Shown: in pieces, positions 26,236-34,515 of the stretch
Layout: each line of letters opens with the position of its first letter
How positions within the stretch are numbered: the stretch's first letter is position 1
Source of the DNA: Pseudomonas yangonensis
GTDB lineage: Bacteria > Pseudomonadota > Gammaproteobacteria > Pseudomonadales > Pseudomonadaceae
DNA length: 64,000 nt
Assembly: GCF_009932725.1 (NCBI RefSeq)
Contig: NZ_BLJU01000019.1
Coordinates: 1 to 64,000, forward strand
Reading direction: 5' to 3'
Notes under the pieces: generated by a model
The model's input: the letters and a program-made list of their open reading frames with translations, nothing else
What the model was told of the DNA's origin: nothing
Databases searched by the model: none
Program-made: the position numbers and the translations under genes

Positions 26236-26263
26236 TGTTTAGCCCGCGAGGCTTTGTTGTCAA
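26236..26263 (-). promoter_or_regulatory. Candidate sigma-70 promoter for fimT
   Basis: On the minus strand a perfect TTGACA (26263-26258) is followed after 16 bases by TAAACA (26241-26236), about 50 bases before the fimT start codon. Confidence 0.55.
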
Positions 26264-26291
26264 GGTTGGTCATCCATTTGAGAGGTGTGTT

Positions 26292-27392
26292 GTGGCGGTG
26301 GATGTGATCATTGTTGGCGGCGGAGCTATCGGGCTGCTGTCGGGTTATCAGCTTGCACTGGCCGGTAAGCGGGTGACGCTTGTTGAGCGCGGCCAGGCCG
26401 GCGCCGAATCCTCCTGGGCCGGCGGCGGTATCGTTTCGCCGCTCTACCCCTGGCGCTACAGCGCGGCGGTGACGGCGCTGGCGCATTGGTCGCAGGATTT
26501 CTATCCGGGGTTTGCACAGCAGTTGCTGGAAGGCACTGGTGTCGACCCCGAGGTGCATGTCACCGGGCTCTATTGGCTGGATCTCGATGACGAGGCCGAG
26601 GCCCTTGCCTGGGCTCGGCGTGAGGAGCGGCCGCTGTTCTCGGTGGATATCGCCGAGGCTTATCGGGAGGTGCCCGTGCTCGGCGGTGGGTTCGGGCGCG
26701 CCATTCATATGCCGGGTGTGGCGAATGTGCGTAACCCTAGGTTGGTCAAGGCGCTGCGGGCGGCTTTGGCAGCCATGCCGAATGTGGAGTTGCGTGAACA
26801 TTGTCCGGTCACCGGGTTTGTTCAGGATGGCGGGCGGATTCGAGGAGTGACTACGGCCGGCGGTGAGATTCGCGCTGATCGTGTGGTGCTTGCGGCCGGT
26901 GCCTGGAGTGGCGAGCTGCTCAAAACGCTTGGGCTGGAGTTGCCGGTCGAGCCGGTGAAAGGGCAGATGATCCTTTACAAGTGCGCCGAGGATTTTCTGC
27001 CGAGCATGGTGCTGGCCAAGGGGCGTTATGCGATCCCGCGGCGCGACGGCCATATTCTGGTCGGCAGCACGCTGGAGTACTCCGGCTTCGACAAGACGCC
27101 GACCGACAGCGCGCTGGCCAGCCTCAAGGCTTCGGCCGAGGAGTTGCTGCCTGCGCTCAAGGACGCCGAAGTGGTGGGGCACTGGGCCGGTTTGCGGCCC
27201 GGCTCGCCGGAAGGCATTCCCTTTATCGGCGAGCTGCCTTCGCATCCTGGGCTTTGGCTCAATTGCGGGCATTTCCGCAATGGCTTGGTGTTGGCACCGG
27301 CCTCCTGCCAGCTGTTGGCCGACCTGATGCTCGGGCGCGAGCCGATCATCGATCCGGCACCTTATGCCCCGGCAGGGCGGCTGGGGCATTGA
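26292..27392 (+). CDS. thiO: FAD-dependent glycine/D-amino acid oxidase (ThiO-like)
   Basis: This 366-residue flavoprotein of the DAO family has the N-terminal Rossmann motif VIIVGGGAIGLLSGYQLA and, near the C-terminus, the FAD-contacting segment HWAGLRPGSPEGIPFIG. ThiO oxidises glycine to dehydroglycine for the thiamine thiazole ring; related enzymes deaminate D-amino acids. The thiazole assignment is by family resemblance and by synteny with PA4548, next to pilR and fimT in P. aeruginosa. It starts with GTG, preceded by GAGAGG. The gene is high GC, in contrast to the pilin cluster next door. Confidence 0.85.
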   Translation: MAVDVIIVGGGAIGLLSGYQLALAGKRVTLVERGQAGAESSWAGGGIVSPLYPWRYSAAVTALAHWSQDFYPGFAQQLLEGTGVDPEVHVTGLYWLDLDDEAEALAWARREERPLFSVDIAEAYREVPVLGGGFGRAIHMPGVANVRNPRLVKALRAALAAMPNVELREHCPVTGFVQDGGRIRGVTTAGGEIRADRVVLAAGAWSGELLKTLGLELPVEPVKGQMILYKCAEDFLPSMVLAKGRYAIPRRDGHILVGSTLEYSGFDKTPTDSALASLKASAEELLPALKDAEVVGHWAGLRPGSPEGIPFIGELPSHPGLWLNCGHFRNGLVLAPASCQLLADLMLGREPIIDPAPYAPAGRLGH

Positions 27393-27407
27393 TCCGAAGG
27401 CTGGGTG

Positions 27408-28748
27408 TCAATCGATGCCCAGCTTCTTCAGGCGATAACGCATCGAGCGGAAGGTCAGCCCCAGACGCTGGGCCGCCGCCGTACGGTTCCAGCGTGTCTC
27501 TTCCAGGGCCTGCATGATCAGCTTGCGTTCGATGTCCTCAAGGTAATCCTCGAGGTTGTCGATCTGCGCCAGGCTGGCTTCGCCGCCTTCGTTGCCAGGA
27601 CCGCTGGCGTCTGCCAGGTGCAGGTCGCTGGGTGTTATCTGATCGTCCTCGCACAGGGTGTAGGCGCGTTCGAGCATGTTTTCCAGCTCGCGCACGTTGC
27701 CGGGGAAGCGGTAGTTCTTCAGTTTTTCCAGCGCGTCGGGGTGCAGCTTGGCGGCTGTCAGACCGGTGCCTTCGGCCAGGCGCGCGAGCATCACCTCGGC
27801 CAGTTGCGCAATGTCCTCGCGGCGCTCGCGCAGTGGCGGCACGCGCAGTTCGATGACGTTGAGGCGATAGTAGAGGTCCTGGCGGAAACGCCCGGCGGCG
27901 ACTTCGGCGGCTAGGTCCTTGTGGGTGGCGCAGAGGATGCGTACATCGACCACCACTTCCTGCTGGCCACCGACAGCGCGCACGGCCTTTTCCTGGATGG
28001 CGCGCAGCAGTTTCACCTGCATCGGCAGCGGCAGGTCGGCGACTTCATCGAGGAACAGCGTGCCGCCATTGGCTGCCTGGAACAGGCCCTGCTTGTCTTC
28101 GATGGCGCCGGTGAAGCTGCCTTTCTTGTGGCCGAAGAATTCGCTCTCCATCAGTTCCGAGGGGATGGCGCCGCAGTTGACCGGCACGAATGGCTGTTCG
28201 ATGCGTGGCCCCTGTTCATGAATCAGGCGGGCCACCAGTTCCTTGCCGCTGCCCGATTCGCCGCTGATGTAGACCGGCGCCTGGCTGCGCGAGAGTTTCT
28301 GGATCTGTTTGCGCAGCGACTTCATCGGCGGCGAGTCGCCGAGCAGGCGGCTGTCGACCGGGGTTTCCTCGCCCTCGGGCGAGCGAATGCGCAGGGCGGT
28401 GGCGACCAGTTCGCGCAACCGGCCGAGGTCTACTGGCTTGGTGAGAAAGTCGAAAGCCCCGGCCTTGAGCGAGTTGATCGCGGTATCCAGGCTGCCGTAG
28501 GCGGTGATCATCGCCACCGGCACTTGCGGGTGGCGCTGCTGGATGTGTTGCACCAGGTCCAGGCCGGTGCCGTCGGGCAGGCGCATGTCGGTCAGGCACA
28601 GGTCGAAGGGCTCGCGCGCCAGCCACTCGCGTGCTTCCTTGACGTTGCGGGCGCTGCGGGTGTCCAGCTTCATGCGTCCGAGGGTGATTTCCAGCAATTC
28701 GCGGATATCGGGTTCGTCGTCGACGATCAGGGCTCTCTGACGGTTCAT
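27408..28748 (-). CDS. pilR: Sigma-54-dependent response regulator PilR
   Basis: This 446-residue NtrC-family regulator activates pilin transcription with RpoN. The receiver domain has phosphoacceptor Asp54 (CLTDMRLPDG). The AAA+ domain has Walker A GESGSGKE at 163-170, the sigma-54 loop as GSFTGA, and Walker B GGTLFLDEVADL. The C-terminal Fis-type helix-turn-helix is RTAAAQRLGLTFRSMRYRL. I chose ATG 28748, two bases after the pilS stop. It is convergent with thiO, 15 bases apart. Its expected target pilA is outside the window. Confidence 0.96.
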   Translation of the reverse strand: MNRQRALIVDDEPDIRELLEITLGRMKLDTRSARNVKEAREWLAREPFDLCLTDMRLPDGTGLDLVQHIQQRHPQVPVAMITAYGSLDTAINSLKAGAFDFLTKPVDLGRLRELVATALRIRSPEGEETPVDSRLLGDSPPMKSLRKQIQKLSRSQAPVYISGESGSGKELVARLIHEQGPRIEQPFVPVNCGAIPSELMESEFFGHKKGSFTGAIEDKQGLFQAANGGTLFLDEVADLPLPMQVKLLRAIQEKAVRAVGGQQEVVVDVRILCATHKDLAAEVAAGRFRQDLYYRLNVIELRVPPLRERREDIAQLAEVMLARLAEGTGLTAAKLHPDALEKLKNYRFPGNVRELENMLERAYTLCEDDQITPSDLHLADASGPGNEGGEASLAQIDNLEDYLEDIERKLIMQALEETRWNRTAAAQRLGLTFRSMRYRLKKLGID

Positions 28749-28750
28749 GT

Positions 28751-30343
28751 TCAGCTCAGTTTGCGCGGATGGGCGAAGGTGATGCGGAAGCAACTGCCGC
28801 CCCCTTCACGAGGTTTATAGTCGAGGCGGGCCTGATTGCCCTGGCACAGCTCGCGGGAGATATACAGGCCGAGACCGGTACCCTTGTTCTCGGTGGTGTA
28901 GAAAGGCTCGAAGATGTGCTGCTCCTGCTCGGGCGGCACACCGGGACCATCGTCGAGCACTTCCAGTACCGGCAGGTCGCTGGATTCGTCACGGAACAGG
29001 CGCAGCCAGACCTGGCCGAGTCGATGCTGCTGAGCGCTGTAGCGCAAGCCGTTCTGTACCAGGTTGGTCAGTACCTGAGTCAGCTGGTGCGGGTCCATGC
29101 GCGTTTGCAGGCTGCCGCCCTGTGTTTCCAGGTGGATCTGCCGGTCAGCCGGTGCCGAGCTGCGGAACTCGCTGGCGAAGCGGTGCAGCCAGTATTTCAG
29201 GTCCAGCAGTTGCGGCTCGGCCTGGCGCCGACGCGACAGTTGCAGGACGTTCTCGATCACCAGGTTCATGCGTTTGGAGTGATCCTGAATGATCTGCGCC
29301 AGACGCTGGTCCGGCCCTTGCAGGTCTTCCGACTCCTGCAGCAACTGCGCGGCATGGCTGATCGCGCCAAGCGGATTGCGGATCTCGTGGGCGATACCGG
29401 CAGTCAGGCGGCCGAGCGAGGCGAGCTTGAGCTGCTGCGCCTGCTGGGCGATCTGCGAGATGTCGTCGAGAAACACAAGGGTGTGCTGCTGCTCGCCGCG
29501 CTGCAGGGAAATGAAACTGGGCTGCAGCACCGGGCCGTCGACCTGCGCCTGCAGGTTGTCCGGGCGCAGGGTCGGGTTATGCAGCCATTGCTGCAGGCGT
29601 TTGACCAGCTCGGGGCAATGCGGGTCGATGATCTTGCCGCTGAGCTCGCCGCGGCCCAGCAGCTGCGTCGCGCCCTGGTTGGCCAGCAGCACGCGGTGTT
29701 GGGTATCGAGCACCAGGATCCCGGTGCGCATGCGCTGGATGATCTGTTCGTTGAGCTCCTCCAGATTGGCCACGTCTGCCGCGCGTTGCTCGGCCAGACT
29801 TTCGCTGACCTGCAGGCGCCGGGTGATGCCCTGGATGAACAGCGCGCCGGCGAAACACAGCGCGCCGAGGGCCCCTGCCTGTACATACTGGGCGGCAGCG
29901 GCGGGGCGGCTGAGGCTGAGATAGAAGGTCAGGTAGATCAGTGCGATGGCGGCGATGGCGGCGATCAGCAGACCGACGCGGCCGCGCAGCAGGATATTGG
30001 CGATGGCCACCGCCACCACCAGCAGATTGCCGATGCCGCTCGGCGTGCCGCCAGCTGCATAGAACAGCGCAGAGAGAAAAATCACATCCACCAGCGCCAG
30101 GCTGAACAACTGCATCAGGTGCTTGGGTCTTTGCACCAGCACGGCGATGAAGATATTGAGGATCAGGTAGATCCAGCTGCCGGTACGAAACAGCTCGATA
30201 TGCACCACGTCCAGAAACCGCTCATCGAGGTTGCTGGAGATAAGCAGGATCAGCGCCAGGCCGATGCTCAGGCGATAGAAGTGATAAAGCCGGAGGATGC
30301 GTCGCCCTGGAATGCCTCCTTGCAGGCTGAGCTCAGCGGTCAC
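28751..30343 (-). CDS. pilS: Sensor histidine kinase PilS
   Basis: This 530-residue membrane kinase is the partner of PilR. About six N-terminal hydrophobic segments (residues about 20-180) lead to a PAS-like linker. The HisKA box is GIAHEIRNPLGAISHAAQLL, and the ATPase has the N, G1 and G2 motifs TNLVQNGLRYS, VLDDGPGVP and KGTGLGLYIS. It begins with GTG, overlapping the end of the small upstream gene by 11 bases; no alternative ATG follows close to the AAGGAGG in its first codons. The length equals P. aeruginosa PilS. Confidence 0.95.
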   Translation of the reverse strand: MTAELSLQGGIPGRRILRLYHFYRLSIGLALILLISSNLDERFLDVVHIELFRTGSWIYLILNIFIAVLVQRPKHLMQLFSLALVDVIFLSALFYAAGGTPSGIGNLLVVAVAIANILLRGRVGLLIAAIAAIALIYLTFYLSLSRPAAAAQYVQAGALGALCFAGALFIQGITRRLQVSESLAEQRAADVANLEELNEQIIQRMRTGILVLDTQHRVLLANQGATQLLGRGELSGKIIDPHCPELVKRLQQWLHNPTLRPDNLQAQVDGPVLQPSFISLQRGEQQHTLVFLDDISQIAQQAQQLKLASLGRLTAGIAHEIRNPLGAISHAAQLLQESEDLQGPDQRLAQIIQDHSKRMNLVIENVLQLSRRRQAEPQLLDLKYWLHRFASEFRSSAPADRQIHLETQGGSLQTRMDPHQLTQVLTNLVQNGLRYSAQQHRLGQVWLRLFRDESSDLPVLEVLDDGPGVPPEQEQHIFEPFYTTENKGTGLGLYISRELCQGNQARLDYKPREGGGSCFRITFAHPRKLS

Positions 30344-30569
30344 CGGCGTGCGGGCCTTGTTCGAGGTGGGCCTGGCTGCAGTACCACTGCTGATTCTGGC
30401 TCAGGGCTTGAGGCTTGGGAACATGCACGCCGCAGTGTGCGCAGCGCACCATCGGAGCGGCGGTGCCCTCGGCGGGGCGAGTGCTTTTAGGTTTGCTGAT
30501 GTAGCGGCGCCAGATCCAGATTGCAGCGAAGATGACCGCGATCCAGAACAGCAGACGGAAAAGACCCAT
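30333..30569 (-). CDS. Small membrane-anchored zinc-ribbon-like protein (PP0621 type)
   Basis: This 78-residue protein has one N-terminal membrane segment (GLFRLLFWIAVIFAAIWIW) and a short cytoplasmic tail. The tail contains CAHCGVHVPKPQALSQNQQW and CSQAH, three cysteines and a histidine spaced like a zinc ribbon. It matches the small family annotated PP0621 in Pseudomonas; no function is known to me. Its stop overlaps the pilS start, so it may be co-expressed with PilSR. Confidence 0.8.
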   Translation of the reverse strand: MGLFRLLFWIAVIFAAIWIWRRYISKPKSTRPAEGTAAPMVRCAHCGVHVPKPQALSQNQQWYCSQAHLEQGPHAGDR

Positions 30570-30723
30570 ATCGTGCTCTTTTGTTCGTTCAAAGCCGGCA
30601 GTTTAGCCAAGCCGAGTGCATCGGCACAGTGTGCGCATGGCAGCCTGTGCGCTGTTTCCGGGCTGTCCGTCTGGCCCGAAGGTCGCGCCCATGCCGCAGA
30701 GGTGCGGCAAGAACGCCAGGCAA

Positions 30724-30749
30724 GAAAAAGGGAGGCCGTGGCCTCCCTT
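30724..30749 (-). terminator. bamD terminator
   Basis: A perfect 10-base stem AAGGGAGGCC / GGCCTCCCTT is followed on the minus strand by a further T-run ending at 30725. It lies 16 bases past the bamD stop. Confidence 0.92.
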
Positions 30750-30765
30750 GTCATTGACGCATCGA

Positions 30766-31758
30766 TCAGTCGAACAGACCGAAGGTCAGGTAGCTCCAGA
30801 TCGAACGCTTCTTGGCGGTTTCGCCGGTCTTGGCGTCCTGCTGCAGTTCGGCTGGAATCTGTTGCTCGGCGTCTTCATACTGGCGAATTACGTCCTGGCT
30901 GGCGCGGGTTTCGCCTGGCGGCAGCGGCGTGTCGGTTTCGATCAGGCCCAGGGTGGCCTTTGCCAGCCAGGAACGGTTGTCGGCTTCTTCTTCACGCGGT
31001 ACGAATTCGCCGCTCTCCAGGCTCGGGTGATCCGGATAGTTGAGCTTGAGGGTTTCCAGGCTGGTGGCCGCCAGGTCATCCATGGACAGGCGTTGATAGG
31101 CCTCGGTCATGATCGCCAGGCCGTCGCCGACCGACGGGGTTTCCTGGAAGTTTTCCACCACGTAGCGGCCACGGTTGGCGGCGGCGACATAGGCCTGACG
31201 GGTCAGGTAGTAGTGGCCAACGTGTACTTCGTAGGCGGCCAGCAGGTTGCGCAGGTAGATCATGCGCTGCTTGGCGTCCGGGGCGTAGCGGCTGGTCGGG
31301 TAGCGGCTCGTAAGCTGGGCGAACTCATTGTAGGAGTCGCGCGCGGCACCCGGGTCACGCTTGGTCATGTCCAGCGGCAGGAAGCGCGCCAGCAGGCCGC
31401 GGTCCTGATCGAACGAGGCCAGGCCCTTTAGGTAGTAGGCGTAGTCGACGTTGGCATGCTGCGGATGCAGGCGGATGAAGCGCTCGGCGGACGACTTGGC
31501 AGCCTCCGGCTCGGCATTCTTGTAGTAGGCGTAGATCAGTTCCAGCTGCGCCTGCTCGGCATAACGGCCGAACGGGTAGCGCGATTCCAGCGCCTTGAGC
31601 TTGGAAATGGCCTGGGTGTAGCTGCGGTTGTCCAGGTCGGCCTGGGCCTGCTGGTACAGCTCCACCTCGCTGAGGTTTTCATCGACCTCCGGCTGCTTGG
31701 AAGAGCAGGCGGCGGTAAGGGCGAGGATGGCGATCAGCAGCAGGTGTTTCACTTGCAT
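30766..31758 (-). CDS. bamD: Outer-membrane assembly lipoprotein BamD
   Basis: This 330-residue lipoprotein belongs to the BAM complex, which inserts beta-barrel proteins into the outer membrane. The signal peptide ends in the lipobox LTAACSS, and TPR repeats follow (ELYQQAQADLDNRSYTQAIS, RYPFGRYAEQAQLELIYAYY). It is longer than E. coli BamD (245) by a C-terminal extension after about residue 260, as in other pseudomonads. It is divergent from rluD. Confidence 0.96.
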   Translation of the reverse strand: MQVKHLLLIAILALTAACSSKQPEVDENLSEVELYQQAQADLDNRSYTQAISKLKALESRYPFGRYAEQAQLELIYAYYKNAEPEAAKSSAERFIRLHPQHANVDYAYYLKGLASFDQDRGLLARFLPLDMTKRDPGAARDSYNEFAQLTSRYPTSRYAPDAKQRMIYLRNLLAAYEVHVGHYYLTRQAYVAAANRGRYVVENFQETPSVGDGLAIMTEAYQRLSMDDLAATSLETLKLNYPDHPSLESGEFVPREEEADNRSWLAKATLGLIETDTPLPPGETRASQDVIRQYEDAEQQIPAELQQDAKTGETAKKRSIWSYLTFGLFD

Positions 31759-31896
31759 GGCGGCTTGCGTCCCTGTGACGGCCGCGCGGCCGTCCTGTTA
31801 TGATGAGCGCCCCCGGAAAACCCTGGGGCAAAGACGCCGTATTTAACCACAAGCCTGTCGCCGAAACCAAAGGCCTGGCTCCCGCCGTTGCCGAAC

Positions 31897-32871
31897 ATGA
31901 CCTCTATAAATAAGCAGCTGATCCAACTTCAAGCCATTGTCCCCTTCGAACAGGGCGGTCAACGCCTCGACCAGGTGGCTGCGCAGCTGTTTGGCGAGTA
32001 CTCCCGTTCGCGTCTTTCCACCTGGATCAAGGAAGGTCGGCTGACCGTCGATGGTGCCTTGGCACGTCCGCGCGACACCGTGCACGCCGGCTCGACCCTG
32101 GTACTGGATGCCGAGCAGGAGGCGCAGGGCGAGTGGGTGGCACAGGACATCGAGCTGAATATCGTCTATGAGGACGAACACCTGCTGGTGATCGACAAAC
32201 CGGCAGGCCTGGTGGTGCACCCGGCTGCCGGGCATGCCGACGGCACGCTGCTCAATGCGCTGCTGCACCATGTGCCGGATATCGTCAATGTGCCGCGTGC
32301 CGGCATCGTGCATCGCCTGGACAAGGACACCACCGGCCTGATGGTGGTGGCCAAGACCCTGCAGGCGCAGACCAACCTGGTCGAGCAGCTGCAGAAACGC
32401 ACCGTCAGCCGCATCTATGAATGCATCTGCATCGGCGTGATCACCGCCGGTGGCACCATCGATGCGCCGATCGGACGCAGCTCCAGCCAGCGCCAGCGCA
32501 TGGCGGTGACCGATGGCGGCAAGCCGGCGATCAGTCATTACCGCGTGCTTGAGCGCTACCGCTCGCACACCCATGTGCGGGTCAAGCTGGAAACCGGGCG
32601 TACTCACCAGATTCGCGTGCACATGAGCCACGTCGGTTATCCGCTGGTGGGCGATCCGGTCTACGCCGGGCGCTTCCGCATTCCGCCTGCCGCCAGCCAG
32701 AGCCTGGTGCAGAGCCTCAAGGAGTTTCCGCGCCAGGCCCTGCATGCGCGCTTCCTGGAGCTGGACCACCCGGCCACCGGCAAGCGTATGAAATGGGAGT
32801 CGGCGCTGCCGGATGATCTGGTCTGGCTGCTGACCCTGCTGCGCCAGGATCGCGAGGCCTTCGTCGGGTGA
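31897..32871 (+). CDS. rluD: Ribosomal large-subunit pseudouridine synthase D
   Basis: This 324-residue enzyme isomerises uridines in helix 69 of 23S rRNA. An S4 RNA-binding domain (about 18-80) precedes the RsuA/RluA catalytic domain, with the Asp142 motif VHRLDKDTTGLMVVAKT and GRTHQIRVHM. I chose ATG 31897; a TTG three codons earlier lacks support. Its stop overlaps the pgeF start (GTGA), a coupling conserved in many gammaproteobacteria. Confidence 0.95.
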   Translation: MTSINKQLIQLQAIVPFEQGGQRLDQVAAQLFGEYSRSRLSTWIKEGRLTVDGALARPRDTVHAGSTLVLDAEQEAQGEWVAQDIELNIVYEDEHLLVIDKPAGLVVHPAAGHADGTLLNALLHHVPDIVNVPRAGIVHRLDKDTTGLMVVAKTLQAQTNLVEQLQKRTVSRIYECICIGVITAGGTIDAPIGRSSSQRQRMAVTDGGKPAISHYRVLERYRSHTHVRVKLETGRTHQIRVHMSHVGYPLVGDPVYAGRFRIPPAASQSLVQSLKEFPRQALHARFLELDHPATGKRMKWESALPDDLVWLLTLLRQDREAFVG

Positions 32872-33599
32872 GCGCCCACGACTGGCTGACGCCCGACTGG
32901 CCTGCGCCGGCCAACGTTCGAGCCTGCGTCACCACCCGTCGCGGCGGCGTCAGCGCGGCGCCGTTCGATACCTTCAACCTGGGCGATCATGTCGATGATG
33001 ACCCGGCTGCTGTGGCGAGCAACCGTGCCCATCTGGTCGATGCACTCGGTTGCCAGCCTGCCTGGCTACGCCAGGTGCACGGCATCGTCGTGGCGCCAGC
33101 CGATCCTGCCGTGGTCATCGAAGCCGACGGCAACTGGACGGCCACGCCCGGCATCGCCTGCACGGCGATGACCGCTGACTGCCTGCCGGCATTGTTCTGC
33201 GACCGCGCCGGTACGCGCGTGGCGGCGGCTCATGCCGGCTGGCGCGGTTTGGCCGGTGGCGTGCTGGAGGCGACCGTCGAGGCGCTGGACGTCGCACCGC
33301 AGCAACTGCTGGTCTGGCTAGGCCCGGCCATCGGCCCGACTGCATTTGAGGTGGGCGGCGAGGTGCGCGAGGCATTCGTGAGGCAGCATGCCGAGGCTGC
33401 CGGTGCATTCATGCCCAGCGCCAATGCCGGCAAGTTCATGGCCGATATCTATCATCTGGCGCGCATTCGCCTGGCCGCCATCGGTGTGACTGCGGTCAGC
33501 GGTGGCGGGCTGTGTACCTACAACGACCCGCGTTTCTACTCCTATCGCCGCAGTGCGCGCACCGGGCGTTTCGCTTCGCTGATCTGGCTGCAGCCCTGA
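32868..33599 (+). CDS. pgeF: Peptidoglycan editing factor PgeF (YfiH laccase-domain family)
   Basis: This 243-residue cytoplasmic protein of the multicopper polyphenol oxidase-like (DUF152) family removes misincorporated L-Ser from peptidoglycan precursors in E. coli. Metal-binding Cys and His residues lie in MTADCLPALFCD and AAHAGWRGLAGG, and the C-terminus has CTYNDPRFYSYRR. It begins with GTG overlapping the rluD stop. In P. aeruginosa clpB follows; here a REP and a TetR gene follow instead. Confidence 0.92.
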   Translation: MSAHDWLTPDWPAPANVRACVTTRRGGVSAAPFDTFNLGDHVDDDPAAVASNRAHLVDALGCQPAWLRQVHGIVVAPADPAVVIEADGNWTATPGIACTAMTADCLPALFCDRAGTRVAAAHAGWRGLAGGVLEATVEALDVAPQQLLVWLGPAIGPTAFEVGGEVREAFVRQHAEAAGAFMPSANAGKFMADIYHLARIRLAAIGVTAVSGGGLCTYNDPRFYSYRRSARTGRFASLIWLQP

Positions 33600-33690
33600 G
33601 CCTGGGGTTAGATCACGCGGTCCACCAGAACAGTGCCGTCCAGTCCTTATGCTCGCCCGGCCAATAGCTGCCAGATCGCCCCGAGCGAGC

Positions 33691-33757
33691 TGTAGGAGCG
33701 GCTTTAGCCGCGATGCGTTTCGCGGCTGAAGCGGAATGCCGCCCAGCCGTTCCTACA
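33691..33757. repeat. REP pair (inverted) between pgeF and tetR
   Basis: TGTAGGAGCGGCTTTAGCC at the left and AGCCGTTCCTACA at the right form an imperfect inverted pair. The right half matches the repeat at 38977-39015 in inverted orientation with one mismatch. Confidence 0.85.
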
Positions 33758-33873
33758 GATTTGAGTGGATCACGCCCGTCGATGAGCGTGGTATCGGCTT
33801 CGGAAGGTCTTCTCATCCAAGTACTCTGTTCTAGCCCTTAATCACCGTCATCAATAGTGCTGTGCCGAGCGAG

Positions 33874-33885
33874 ACGACCGGTCGT
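33874..33885. promoter_or_regulatory. Palindromic operator candidate for the TetR regulator
   Basis: ACGACCGGTCGT is a perfect 12-base palindrome ending 12 bases before the regulator's start codon. TetR-family repressors bind such sites and usually autoregulate. Confidence 0.55.
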
Positions 33886-33897
33886 ATGCTCGGCGCC

Positions 33898-34488
33898 ATG
33901 AACAGCATTCGACTCGACAAGCGCGACCTGATCCTGAGCAAAGGCTCGGCGGTGATGACCCGGCGCGGTTATCACGGTACCGGCGTGCTGGAGATCGTCC
34001 AGGCGGCGGGGATTCCCAAGGGCAGCTTTTATCACTACTTCGCCAGCAAGGAAGACTTTGCCCTGCAGGCGCTGGCCTTCATCTACCGTCCGCGTCTGGA
34101 GCGTTACGCCCAGGCATTGAACGATCCGGCGCTGAGCCCGCGTACGCGCATCCTCGGTTATTACCGCGACCTGCTGGCGCACTTCGCCCGGCAGGAGACG
34201 CCGCAGTACCACTGCTTCATCGGCAGTCTGAGTTTCGAGATGAGCGAGATGCTGCCTGCGATCGGCGCCGAGGTCGCGGCCATCCAGCAGGCCTCGGTGG
34301 ATATTCTGCGCGACTGCCTGGAGCAGGCGCAGGCCGTCGGTGAACTGCCGGCCGACGAGGACTGCGGCAACCTCGCCACCTTCATCAGCGACGCCTGGCA
34401 GGGCGTGCTCGCCCGCCTCAAGGTCGGTCGCAACCTGCAGCCGCTGGAAACTTTCGTCACCCGCCTGGAGCGCTTGCTGCAGGCCTGA
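33898..34488 (+). CDS. TetR-family transcriptional repressor (NemR-like)
   Basis: This 196-residue regulator has an N-terminal helix-turn-helix (GVLEIVQAAGIPKGSFYHYF) and a ligand-binding C-terminal domain of the TetR_C type. A cysteine lies in the ligand domain (QYHCFIGSL). It sits directly upstream of an old-yellow-enzyme gene, as nemR-nemA does in E. coli, where reactive electrophiles release the repressor. The analogous role here is inference. The start at 33898 was chosen because the operator-like palindrome lies just upstream. Confidence 0.87.
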   Translation: MNSIRLDKRDLILSKGSAVMTRRGYHGTGVLEIVQAAGIPKGSFYHYFASKEDFALQALAFIYRPRLERYAQALNDPALSPRTRILGYYRDLLAHFARQETPQYHCFIGSLSFEMSEMLPAIGAEVAAIQQASVDILRDCLEQAQAVGELPADEDCGNLATFISDAWQGVLARLKVGRNLQPLETFVTRLERLLQA

Positions 34489-34515
34489 TTACCCTTCAAC
34501 CCCAGAGGAAAGATG

